From positions 1 through 64,000 of the forward strand of contig NZ_JAVFVT010000022.1 of assembly GCF_030929555.1 (NCBI RefSeq): a stretch of 64,000 nucleotides of DNA, in the 5' to 3' direction. The notes beneath the pieces were generated by a model, which worked only from the letters and a program-made list of their open reading frames with translations, ran no database searches and was not told the origin of the DNA. Shown here in pieces: positions 18,142-26,230 of this stretch (position 1 is the stretch's first letter; each line of letters opens with the position of its first letter). Made by a program: the position numbers and the translations under genes. The stretch is from Paenibacillus sp. LHD-117 (GTDB taxonomy: Bacteria > Bacillota > Bacilli > Paenibacillales > Paenibacillaceae).

Positions 18142-19254
18142 ATGTTTATCGTCATCGGGCTCGTGTTTATCGTTTTGTACGCCTTGATCGTATTTTACAT
18201 CGGATGGAGCGGCTGGACGTGGATCAAGCCGGCGGTTTCGCGCAGGTTCCGGCTGTTTTATATCATTGCGCTCGTCTTTCTGGCAAGCTTGCTCATCCTC
18301 TCCCGGGTTGTGGCGGGCTCTACCATTCTAAGCGTCATCGGCAGCTACTGGCTGGCCATATTCAGCTTATTGGTTATGCTTCTGCCGCTCGTTCACCTTA
18401 CGGTTTGGTTAACGAAGTTAACAAAGCTGCCGCGCCATTCCGTCCAAAAGTGGTCGGGGATCGCCACCTTAACTCTGCTGGCCGTTCTGCTCGGTTATGG
18501 AAGCTACAACGCGTTTAGCCCGACAGTGCGATCCTATGACATCCAAATCGATAAGGAAGGTCCCGGTAACGGCGAGCTCCATATCGTGATGGCGTCCGAT
18601 ATGCATTTTGGTTATTTATCGGGAAAAAGCCATGCGGAACGGATGGTTAAGGAGATTAACGCATTGAAGCCGGACATCGTGTTGCTGCCCGGCGACATTA
18701 TGGATGACGATATTGTTCCCTATATAGACAAAGGCATCGGCGATACGTTATCGGGAATCGAAGCGCCTCTCGGCGTATTCGCCTCGCTTGGCAATCATGA
18801 TCGGTTCAAAGGCGAGACGGGGGAGCTGATCAGGCTTGTCGAGGAGAGCGGGATCCAGGTGCTTTATGACGAGACAATCCAGCTTGGAGGCTGGTTGACG
18901 CTGGTCGGCCGGAAGGACTACAGCGATACGGAAAGAGCGGAGCTGGCCCCGTTCATGCAAAATATCGATCGCTCGAAGCCGGTATTCATGCTGGAGCATC
19001 AACCTGTCGAATTGGATATCGCGGCGGAGCAAGGCATCGATTTGATGGTATCCGGCCATACGCATCATGGGCAGGTCGCTCCCGGCAATTTTATAACCGC
19101 AATGTTGTTCGAGAACGACTGGGGCCACTTGCAAAAAGGGCAGCTGCACTCCATCGTATCTTCCGGCTTCGGCTTCTGGGGCCCGCCGATCCGGATCGGG
19201 TCGCAAGCGGAGGTCGTGTCCATTCATGTCCGTTTCTCCAATTCGGAAAGTTAG
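18142..19254 (+). CDS. Membrane-anchored metallophosphoesterase (YkuE/YaeI-like)
   Basis: The 370-residue protein has about four membrane helices in the first 130 residues. A calcineurin-like phosphoesterase domain follows with all metal-binding blocks: SDMHFG (about residue 152), PGDIMDDD (about 183), GNHD (about 217) and GHTHHGQ (about 305). The catalytic domain probably faces outside the membrane. Relatives hydrolyse lipid-linked phosphates or UDP-sugars; the substrate here is unknown. Start ATG 18142 has the RBS AGAGGAGGA at proper spacing, and a TATAAT hexamer lies at 18108-18113, just behind the previous terminator. Single gene. Confidence 0.88.
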   Translation: MFIVIGLVFIVLYALIVFYIGWSGWTWIKPAVSRRFRLFYIIALVFLASLLILSRVVAGSTILSVIGSYWLAIFSLLVMLLPLVHLTVWLTKLTKLPRHSVQKWSGIATLTLLAVLLGYGSYNAFSPTVRSYDIQIDKEGPGNGELHIVMASDMHFGYLSGKSHAERMVKEINALKPDIVLLPGDIMDDDIVPYIDKGIGDTLSGIEAPLGVFASLGNHDRFKGETGELIRLVEESGIQVLYDETIQLGGWLTLVGRKDYSDTERAELAPFMQNIDRSKPVFMLEHQPVELDIAAEQGIDLMVSGHTHHGQVAPGNFITAMLFENDWGHLQKGQLHSIVSSGFGFWGPPIRIGSQAEVVSIHVRFSNSES

Positions 19255-19275
19255 CGGTCCTCCCCAGCTATTCCA

Positions 19276-19778
19276 TTATTCCAGGCATATCATTAATTTG
19301 TTGCCGTCAGGATCTTTTACAACGAACCAGTGGTCATGTTCGATCTCCGTTACAAGTTCGACTCCGAGCTCTTCATGTAGTCCAGCGAACCTTGCAAGTC
19401 CTCTGTCATTAGCATAAATGCAGGCGTTTCAATGGATGGCGCTCCGCCTGGCTCTTTGCCTCCCCACATCGGCATCGTATCCAGAATGACGCCGGTACCT
19501 TCCATCGGCAACGGGCACAAGTGTCCGGAAATAATTTTGCAGTCCGCTTCATTTAGCCCAAGAACCTGACAATACCAGTCGCGCGACTTCTCGATATCCC
19601 GTACCGGGACGAAAATGCTTCCGACTTTATTCTTGATCGGACTGGCCGATTTCAAACTTTCTTCCGTTTCCGGTTGATTATTCACAGAGATTCCTCCATT
19701 TATTAGTTTTAGTGCCTTAGGCACGATAAACGGGCGGTAGCCTTCCGGAGATTTTTTACGTATCGGCAATTGTTTCAT
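19276..19778 (-). pseudogene. VOC/glyoxalase-like protein gene with a frameshift near 19370
   Basis: The first 142 codons contain a VOC domain start (GSIFVPVRDIEKSRDWY, VLGLNEADC) and stop early after SLDYMKSSESNL. One base further the other frame continues exactly as a VOC protein should end: ELGVELVTEIEHDHWFVVKD, then PDGNKLMICLE and a stop at 19276. A single missing base after the ATGAA of DYMK explains this. VOC proteins bind or modify small molecules. The gene overlaps the upstream GyrI-like gene by four bases (ATGA). An internal GTG behind GGAGG (residues 31-35, VNNQP) could be the real VOC start, the preceding segment being a copy of the one that opens the upstream gene. Confidence 0.78.
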
Positions 19779-20374
19779 TGCTCGCCCTCCGGAATCGTCT
19801 GAATCGGCAGCGAATACTTGGAGAAGCCTTCGCCTTCATAGTTGTAGCGTTCGCAAATGATGTATTTCCGTTCTTTCGAATTTACGATCATGCCGTTGCC
19901 GGCTACATATTGATCGACGACGCGGCAGGCCGCATCATAGTCGCCGCTCTTGTTAGGCACGACAACGCATTTCTGAGGCGGCAATGTTGTCTTGAAATAC
20001 CACTCCGGAACGCCATCGAAAGATTCGACTTCCACGCAGAGGATATAGGCGTGCATATCGGACTCGCTTTGCGTAGGGACCTCGGGCCAAATGCCATAGT
20101 GGATGGAGGGGTTCTTGACGAATGGAAAATGCCTTGTCGACGACAATAACCCTTCTTTCGCATGACCATACTTACCGCTCATGTCTTTCAAGCTGATGCA
20201 GGGAATTCCGATCAACTTCAACTCATCGTGTTCTACGATGTGAGGTTTCATATCTTCCATCTTTTTCACCTCGATTTGGGATTGTCGCCGTATGACTTTA
20301 AGCGCCGCCGGCACTCGCTCCGGCCTGTAACCGTCCGGATTATCAGATGGTCTTTGCTTTGCAGAGTTGTACAT
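19775..20374 (-). CDS. GyrI-like / AraC effector-binding-domain protein
   Basis: About 200 residues with a GyrI-like small-molecule-binding domain from residue about 40 on: KLIGIPCISLKD, HYGIWPEV, YILCVEVESFDGVPEWYF, KTTLPPQKCVVVP. Such domains bind drug-like molecules alone or as sensor parts of AraC and MerR regulators. ATG 20374 has AAGGAG ten bases before it; a second good start is ATG 20260 (MEDMKPH) with GAGGTG six bases upstream, which would give only the GyrI domain. The first 35 residues contain the segment DGYRPERVPAALKVI, matching EGYRPFIVPKALKLI in the next gene. It overlaps the end of the disrupted AraC gene upstream and the start of the VOC gene downstream. Confidence 0.75.
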   Translation of the reverse strand: MYNSAKQRPSDNPDGYRPERVPAALKVIRRQSQIEVKKMEDMKPHIVEHDELKLIGIPCISLKDMSGKYGHAKEGLLSSTRHFPFVKNPSIHYGIWPEVPTQSESDMHAYILCVEVESFDGVPEWYFKTTLPPQKCVVVPNKSGDYDAACRVVDQYVAGNGMIVNSKERKYIICERYNYEGEGFSKYSLPIQTIPEGEQ

Positions 20375-21738
20375 TTCGGGCACTCTCCTTCAGCATGATA
20401 GGAATATATACTTTTACAATGGCATCCCGCTCTATATCCATTCCTTGAAATGTGTGATATTCCGCGAACCATTGTCTCTCTTCGTCGAACCGATAGTCGT
20501 TGTTCGTCGCGATCCATCTGTGCATCTTATCCAGAATGCCGGTCAACAACCCATACGTTTTGGAAGCGCAGCAAGCATACAAACCGGCACCTATAACCTT
20601 CTATTCGAGTTCCGACAATGCATTGGCTTCCGCGTCTGCTGCAAGGATTCCGTTCTCCCACCAGTATTCCTCAGAATCTTTGGCGCCGTAATAATAGGAC
20701 ATATAATATTTCCCTGCATGATCCAATCGGTTTCCATTTGACTTTCTATCGTACCAATCAATCAATCGCCGTTCGGCAGCTTGTTGAGCTTCGGTTCCGT
20801 ACTCCCTGCAAAAGAAAGCTTGTGCAGTCGTCAAATCAACGACTTCAATCGGTTCGTTACGAAACTTTTTCTGCACGGGGAGATACAAGTTCATTCTTGA
20901 TACTTTGCCGTTGTATGCAATGAACTCCTCGATGTACTGGTGCGTACCGATTTCGAATGTGCTCTTCGGCAGCCATTCCGACAGCAGCCGGTTCCATCCT
21001 TCCTGCACGGTCTTTGAGGACTGCGCGGCGATCTTTCTTACGGCATACAACCCTCCGACGAAGGGCACTTCCGTAAAAGCATCGCTCACGATCTGTTCCT
21101 CTTCACTGAAGATAAGCACCCGGTAACCATATTGATGCTCGCCGTCTGCATCAGGGAGGTCGACATTGTGACCGAAAATCCGCGCCTTGGCGGACTTTCC
21201 CCCCCCCGCTTGCCCCAGTCTTCTCGCTAATAACCCGAAAAGCCTCATTTTCCATTCCGGCTTCATGCTCGGAAATGTGCAAATACGTATACGCCTTCTC
21301 TGGCATGAATCGGATCACTTTGACGTCGGGGAAACGTTCGGTCAGCTCTCTGTCCTCCATATAGGAGACTTGCTCGCGCAAGCAAATCGGTTCGAAGCTG
21401 AAGTATATGTCTGCATTGCGATAGTCTGCCGGAGTTAATCCGACGATCTTCTTGAACACTTTCGCGAACGAGTGATAGGACTCGAACCCGCTGTCCCAAG
21501 CGAGTTCCTCCACCGTACGCTTCGAGTTTCTAAGGTGACTGGCGGCGACACTCATTCTTCTTTTGCGTATGTAGTCTTTGACGGGATGCCCTGTAAGCGC
21601 ATAGAAAACCCTATACAATTGAGCAACCGAAGTGTAAGACTCTTTTGCAATCCCTGTGAGATCCAGCTCCTCTCCCAAGTGTTTCTCGATATAGTCGATC
21701 GCTCTTTGTACGGACTCCGCATAGCTCATATCTGTCAC
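20343..21738 (-). pseudogene. AraC-family regulator with GyrI-like domains, broken by a frameshift and a stop
   Basis: The start (21738) encodes a normal AraC DNA-binding domain (two helix-turn-helix motifs, residues about 8-105: LGEELDLTGIAKESYTS; ELAWDSGFESYHSFAKVFKK). A linker and the start of a GyrI-like domain follow. The frame is lost at a run of nine G (coding strand, 21199-21207); with eight G it would read on as KSAKARIFGHN into the next 220 codons, which carry the rest of a GyrI-like domain. That frame meets TAG near 20601-20603, but the same frame continues after it (KVIGAGLYACCASKTYG to VKVYIPIMLKE) through a second GyrI-like domain to 20343. An intact ancestor would have about 460 residues. 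Two independent lesions indicate decay. Confidence 0.8.
21199..21207. repeat. Nine-base C homopolymer at a frameshift
   Basis: Nine consecutive C on the plus strand lie exactly where the AraC reading frame shifts by one. A run of eight would restore the frame. It is either a slippage-prone tract or a sequencing length error. Confidence 0.9.
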
Positions 21739-21808
21739 CTGTTCTGTACGACTTCTTGACTCAGATTATAGCAGAACGAATTACACGCACTATGTTCAAA
21801 TTTCTCAA

Positions 21809-21841
21809 AAAACAAAAAACTGCCGCTCAAAGCGGCAGCAT
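21809..21841 (-). terminator. Intrinsic terminator after the 817-residue protein gene
   Basis: CTGCCGCTTTGAGCGGCAG on the minus strand followed by TTTTTTG, about 30 bases past the stop at 21872. Confidence 0.85.
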
Positions 21842-21871
21842 AAAAATATATCGCCTGAGAAGCTGCACTCG

Positions 21872-24325
21872 CTAATTCGAATAGCTCTTCAAAATAAAAG
21901 CCGGTTTCCCGTTTGCTCCTTCGCGTACTTCCATGTCTTCATGGAAGCCTTCGACGATGAATCGTTTTTGACTTGAATCCAGCATGCCCAGCTTTACGAT
22001 CTCTGTATAAAAAGGCCCGTATGCTGCGGAATCGCCGCTTCGTTGTTCATAACGGTCATTCTCGTTACTGTGCAACAGGACATACAGATCATCCTTGTAA
22101 CGAATCGGCTTCCCGATGTCCGAGTGATTTTGCCGGAACGCTTCCCGCACGCCGTTCCGCTGCAAATCGATCGCGACGATGCGATAACCTTGTACCAGAT
22201 AAAGGACGCCTCGCGCTTCATCGAGCACAGTGGAATTCTCTCCATGGGGCGTTCGATCATAGATTCCATCCGGTTGCGAGCGCGGAAATTCGATTCGGCT
22301 CAGCCAATTGCCCTGACGATCAAATCTCTCCAGCCGGCGGTCAAGCATGACCAGCATCTCATCCCGATAAGGAATGATCCGGACGGTGCCGGCAAAGTTC
22401 TCGTTGTAGCCGACGAAGAAGGAGCGCAGTTCCTTCTCTTGATCGCGATACTGATACAAATTGCCGTCGTAGTAATACCACGTAAGCCCGTTCTCCTTAT
22501 CCTCCGTATACTGCTGAGGACGGAAATACTTCTCTGCCTCATATCTCTTTTTCGCCGTAGATTGGAAGGCCAGTGGCTTCTTCCCTTTCAGCGTGAAGCT
22601 TGAATCGATTGTAATCAGACTGCCTTCGGAAGCCACCGTCAGCTGATTCCCCTCAAACGACAGCCGATAAGGCGTGGGGACCGCAACCTCGGCTCTGATC
22701 TGCAGATTGTCGTCCAACTTGAGCACGCGTGAACCTTCGGTGTCCGCTACGATCCAGCTTTCGTCGACTCGCGCGAAATCCCTCGCCGTCCTCCCGCCTG
22801 CTCCGGCATCTATCGATACGGAAATCGTGACCGGCATATCGCCGATCTTCCGTAATGCTCCATCCTCGTAGACGAAGAAGTGATCGTCGTACAGCACGTA
22901 CCACCGACCGTCGATCAGACGGTACGTCTTCCCATATCCATAATCGCTGTCCATCAAAACTTCATCCATCGCCCTCCCGAGCTCCTCCGGAATCTCGGCG
23001 TTCGTGTTAGCTTCCTCATATGCAATGGCGGGCACTCGCGGTTTAGACCAATCTGAATCAGGATTCGGACGGATCTCCGTTCTGGATTCGTAATCTTCCA
23101 TCGGGGTCAGCCATATCGGACTTCCCGATTGCGCTCTGGCATGGACGAGATCGTGCCAGGAGATCTGCTTCTTTCCGCTCCCCGCTTCATAGGTCAATAG
23201 GGAACCTTGACTGGCAAGCAGCCGCGATCCGGCCGTAGAGTATGACGTCAATGTCGGTTCTCCGATTTGCTTCCGCCCATCCTCCAGATCAGTCTCAGCG
23301 AACTGCAAAATCTCCAGCTTATCAGGCATAGCCTGCATGAATGTCAACGAATAAGGCGCAAGCACCTGCCAATCCTCTTCCCATATTCTAGGCTCGATCG
23401 GAATTGGCGTATCATCGTAGCCTCCATTCAGAAACATCATCACTTCTCCTCCCGCCTCCGAGCGGAAACGCCCAAGCAGCTGATGAGAAGCGTGCAAGCT
23501 GTCTATCTGCTTTAGATCCAATAATTCCAAATCGACATATCGTCTCGCAAAAAGAAACGGAGCTTCGGAATAGAGCATCGTGTCGCCATTATCCGCGTAT
23601 GTGCGAATCGTGGAACCGTCCGCCAGATTGAACACGCGCCCCTCCGTTACATCGCGCATCCCTTGCTGCTTGTTAAAACCAGCCTGCAAAGGATCGAGCC
23701 TCCCCCGATATACGGATATCCAATTGTCGTGCGCAGGATCAAGGAGATGTTCGGAGTAGGCTTCACCGTTCACGACTGTCGCGATGAAGAGCCGCGGATT
23801 CTCTGCAGCTACCATTTGCAATACTTCCCGCGGTCCGAAAAACGTCGTTTCGTCGTAATCCACAACAGGTTCGGCACCGACCCGAAGACCTAGCCAATGC
23901 CCCGGCATCCCTTGCCCCATAGCTAGCTGACTCGTGTCCCGTTCTTTGGCCTGCACGCCAATTAGCAAGCGGTCGCCATTCAGCCACGCCTCGGCGACGA
24001 GAGGCTCCGTCCATTCGTACAGGCTTACAGCCTCCGCCCCGTCAGTCAGGCTATAGAGCTGAAGATTTTGAACGTACAGGGAAGAACGGCCATTTTTCCA
24101 TAAAATATGCGGCTCCCGGACATCCAATCGGAACTCGCCAACTGTAGGCTGCCCTGCCGTCTCGATGGGTTCAATCGTTTCCAAGAGGGGTGTCGTCGAT
24201 GGCAAACTCGACGCGATGCTTTCTCCCGTAGGAGCTTCTCTCTTGCCATTCAGCAAGAGGATGAATCCCATAAGCAAAATCGCACAAACGCATCCGATGA
24301 GTACTACCGTTTTTTTCGTCCCCAC
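21872..24325 (-). CDS. Large membrane-anchored protein of unknown function, beta-propeller-like
   Basis: The 817-residue protein has one N-terminal membrane segment (residues about 7-27, VVLIGCVCAILLMGFILLL) and then a long extracellular part with no recognised domain. A Cys in the membrane segment is not in a convincing lipobox. The body shows recurring short strands ending in Asp/Gly turns (RLIDGRWYVLYDDHFFVY, VDESWIVADTEGSRVLKLDD, DEARGVLYLVQGYRIVAIDL), which is the look of a beta-propeller. The start is GTG 24325 preceded by GAGGGGG. It is monocistronic and ends at a good terminator. It may be a sensor or a cell-surface accessory protein; nothing in the neighbourhood clarifies its job. 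Confidence 0.72.
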   Translation of the reverse strand: MGTKKTVVLIGCVCAILLMGFILLLNGKREAPTGESIASSLPSTTPLLETIEPIETAGQPTVGEFRLDVREPHILWKNGRSSLYVQNLQLYSLTDGAEAVSLYEWTEPLVAEAWLNGDRLLIGVQAKERDTSQLAMGQGMPGHWLGLRVGAEPVVDYDETTFFGPREVLQMVAAENPRLFIATVVNGEAYSEHLLDPAHDNWISVYRGRLDPLQAGFNKQQGMRDVTEGRVFNLADGSTIRTYADNGDTMLYSEAPFLFARRYVDLELLDLKQIDSLHASHQLLGRFRSEAGGEVMMFLNGGYDDTPIPIEPRIWEEDWQVLAPYSLTFMQAMPDKLEILQFAETDLEDGRKQIGEPTLTSYSTAGSRLLASQGSLLTYEAGSGKKQISWHDLVHARAQSGSPIWLTPMEDYESRTEIRPNPDSDWSKPRVPAIAYEEANTNAEIPEELGRAMDEVLMDSDYGYGKTYRLIDGRWYVLYDDHFFVYEDGALRKIGDMPVTISVSIDAGAGGRTARDFARVDESWIVADTEGSRVLKLDDNLQIRAEVAVPTPYRLSFEGNQLTVASEGSLITIDSSFTLKGKKPLAFQSTAKKRYEAEKYFRPQQYTEDKENGLTWYYYDGNLYQYRDQEKELRSFFVGYNENFAGTVRIIPYRDEMLVMLDRRLERFDRQGNWLSRIEFPRSQPDGIYDRTPHGENSTVLDEARGVLYLVQGYRIVAIDLQRNGVREAFRQNHSDIGKPIRYKDDLYVLLHSNENDRYEQRSGDSAAYGPFYTEIVKLGMLDSSQKRFIVEGFHEDMEVREGANGKPAFILKSYSN

Positions 24326-24406
24326 TCGAAAACAAGCCCCCTCTATTGACCAAAACTTTCCACAATACTTTAAATGTATAAAAAATGGAAAAAGTTTCTG
24401 GGACCC

Positions 24407-25453
24407 TTATTCAAGCTTCCGACTCCGTCTATCCGTTTTTTGATCGATTTTGTTTGACAGTCTTGCCTTCGCTTTTTCTCTGCGCATCGCGTACTCCAGT
24501 TCTTTCTCCAATTTGACATAGCTCTGATAACGTTTTCGATCGAGCTCGCCGTTTGCGATCGCGCTCTGGATGGCGCAGCCGGGCTCGCCCCGATGCATGC
24601 AGTCCCGGTACCGGCAAGCGTCGCTTAACCTTTCGATGTCCTCGAACGCCGCGTCCAAGCCGTCGTCCGATGCGTTCAACTGAAGCTCGCGCATGCCCGG
24701 CGTATCGATAATAATCCCGCCTTGCGGCAGCACGATCAGTTCGCGATGCGTAGTCGTGTGCTTGCCGCGCCCGTCCCCATGCCTGATATCATTGACGCGC
24801 TGCAGTTCCTCGCCGGCCAGGGCATTAATAAGCGTCGATTTGCCAACGCCGGACGATCCGATCAGCGCCATCGTTCTACCTTGGACCAAATATGGCGCAA
24901 GCGCCTGAAGCCCTTGCGTGTGAATGGCGCTGATCGTGTGGACGGGGACGCCGGGCGCTATTGCCTCCACTTGCGCGGCTTGCCCCTCCGCTTCCTCGCT
25001 CAGATCGGATTTGCTCAGCACGATAATCGGATTTGCTCCGCTTTCCCAGGCCAGAAGCAAATACCGTTCCATCCGTCGAAGATTAAAATCCTGATTCAGC
25101 GCCATGACAAGAAGGGCGATGTCGATGTTAGTCGCGACAATCTGTTCTTCCGTCACGGCTCCGGCGACTTGGCGGGAGAACTTGCTTTTTCTCGGCAAGA
25201 TCGCATGAATGATGGCGCGCTCCCCCTCTTCCTTTATGACCACCCAATCGCCGACTGCCGGGAGATCGGCCCGCCCAGCAGCCTTGAAGCGCAGTTTGCC
25301 CGCCAATTCGCCCAACCTCTCTCCGCTTTCCGAAGCGACGTCGTAGAGTTGCCGGTGCTCTTTGATTACCCGTCCTACCGAATACCCACGCTCCCGGAAC
25401 GGTTCGTAGTGTTGCTCTAACAAAGGATTCCAGCCTAGTTCTTTTAATTCCAA
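24407..25453 (-). CDS. rsgA: Ribosome small-subunit-dependent GTPase A
   Basis: Circularly permuted GTPase that helps late 30S subunit maturation in the cytoplasm. The 348-residue protein shows the OB-fold N-terminus (LPAVGDWVVI), the G4 motif VLSKSDL before G1, G1 GSSGVGKS (about residues 199-206), G3 DTPGMREL and the C-terminal Zn site (Cys residues in CRYRDCMHRGEPGC). I chose TTG 25453 because GGGAGG lies seven bases upstream and the resulting start (MELKELGWN) matches family N-termini; ATG 25477 would place the RBS inside the gene. The C-terminal tail is rich in Lys and Arg, as usual. It is shorter and more diverged than the cell-division-cluster RsgA, so it may be a second copy. Confidence 0.9.
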   Translation of the reverse strand: MELKELGWNPLLEQHYEPFRERGYSVGRVIKEHRQLYDVASESGERLGELAGKLRFKAAGRADLPAVGDWVVIKEEGERAIIHAILPRKSKFSRQVAGAVTEEQIVATNIDIALLVMALNQDFNLRRMERYLLLAWESGANPIIVLSKSDLSEEAEGQAAQVEAIAPGVPVHTISAIHTQGLQALAPYLVQGRTMALIGSSGVGKSTLINALAGEELQRVNDIRHGDGRGKHTTTHRELIVLPQGGIIIDTPGMRELQLNASDDGLDAAFEDIERLSDACRYRDCMHRGEPGCAIQSAIANGELDRKRYQSYVKLEKELEYAMRREKAKARLSNKIDQKTDRRSRKLE

Positions 25454-25511
25454 ATTCGATTCCTCCCATTCAAACATTCATCAGTAAACAATCACAACAT
25501 GCCGGCAACAC

Positions 25512-25547
25512 AAAAAAGCCGCGACAAATTCATATCGGCGGCTTTAC
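25512..25547 (-). terminator. Second of two tandem intrinsic terminators after the short peptide gene
   Basis: On the minus strand AAAGCCGC...GCGGCTT followed by TTTTTTG, located between the first terminator (25576-25611) and the rsgA start. Confidence 0.65.
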
Positions 25548-25575
25548 CATGTCGGGCATAAACAAAAAAGACATA

Positions 25576-25611
25576 GAAAAGCCCCGGAACCCTACACTTC
25601 GGTTCCGGGGC
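25576..25611 (-). terminator. Strong intrinsic terminator after the short peptide gene
   Basis: An 11-base perfect stem GCCCCGGAACC / GGTTCCGGGGC with TTTTC following on the minus strand, 24 bases past the stop of the 23-codon gene. Confidence 0.85.
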
Positions 25612-25634
25612 GATTGGCTCATTCGCTCGAAAGC

Positions 25635-25706
25635 TTACAACCGAGAACCATGAGGATCGCCTCCTCCAACCAAAGCATGCTTAATCCTTGCAGTCGTTGC
25701 AGTCAT
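25635..25706 (-). CDS. Short peptide gene, 23 residues, function unknown
   Basis: ATG 25706 has a very good RBS (GGAAGGAGTGAGG, spacing about 8) and encodes a 23-residue peptide whose second half is Gly-rich with His, Asp and Arg (LVGGGDPHGSRL). A strong terminator follows 24 bases after the stop, and a TATAGT hexamer lies at 25738-25743, so the unit looks like a complete small transcript. It is divergent from the padR-ABC operon. It could be a small signalling or antimicrobial precursor, a leader peptide, or a small structural protein. No known peptide family was recognised. No Cys or Ser/Thr-rich core of lantibiotic type is present. Confidence 0.5.
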   Translation of the reverse strand: MTATTARIKHALVGGGDPHGSRL

Positions 25707-25838
25707 TGTCCTCACTCCTTCCAGTCTTTGTGAAGTAACTATAGCATGCGAATTGCCGTCATGACAGGTAAAAAACCAGTATAACCAAATGAGCGGACGA
25801 CTCTTTTTCAAGCAAAGTATTATAATAAAAATATTACC

Positions 25839-25875
25839 TTGACGATCATAGTACTTTGTCGTATTATACAAATAC
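25839..25875 (+). promoter_or_regulatory. Promoter and probable autoregulatory operator of the padR operon
   Basis: TTGACG at 25839-25844 and TATTAT at 25862-25867 are spaced 17 bases. An imperfect dyad GTACTTTGT...ACAAATAC (25851-25875) overlaps the -10 box, resembling the AT-rich inverted repeats bound by PadR regulators. The start codon follows 12 bases later behind GGAGGTGATGAG. Confidence 0.65.
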
Positions 25876-25887
25876 GGAGGTGATGAG

Positions 25888-26217
25888 ATGAGCGAGAACA
25901 AAATTACATCCGACCTGCTGCGCGGACATACCGATACGATGATTTTGCGGCTCTTATCCGAAGCTGACCGCTACGGGTACGAGATCGTCAAGCTGATAGC
26001 CGAGCGCTCGGGCGGCGAGTATGAATTAAAGGAAGCCACGATGTACTCCAGCGTCCGGCGGCTTGAAGCGGACGGCGATATCGAGTGGTATTGGGGTGAT
26101 GAATCTCAAGGTGGACGCCGCAAATATTTTAGAATTACCAATAAGGGCAATGCAGCTTACGCCCGCAACAAAAACAACTGGGAATACGCAAAACGCGTAC
26201 TTGAAAATTTATTATAA
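25888..26217 (+). CDS. PadR family transcriptional regulator
   Basis: The 109-residue protein is a small PadR (subfamily 2) repressor: winged helix with LLRGHTDTMILRLLSEADRYGYEI and the wing ELKEATMYSSVRRLEADGDIEWYW ... RKYFRITNKG. These proteins bind hydrophobic drugs and derepress neighbouring exporters. It is the first gene of a four-gene operon; the ABC exporter downstream is its probable target, as with LmrR-type regulators. A dyad over its own -10 box suggests autoregulation. Confidence 0.92.
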   Translation: MSENKITSDLLRGHTDTMILRLLSEADRYGYEIVKLIAERSGGEYELKEATMYSSVRRLEADGDIEWYWGDESQGGRRKYFRITNKGNAAYARNKNNWEYAKRVLENLL

Positions 26218-26230
26218 GGAGATTGATGTT

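Noticed and set aside
20601..21266. Separate GyrI-domain gene starting at 21266
   Set aside because: Its first 20 codons are the wrong frame of the AraC gene upstream of the G9 tract; the real homology starts behind the tract and joins the AraC frame.
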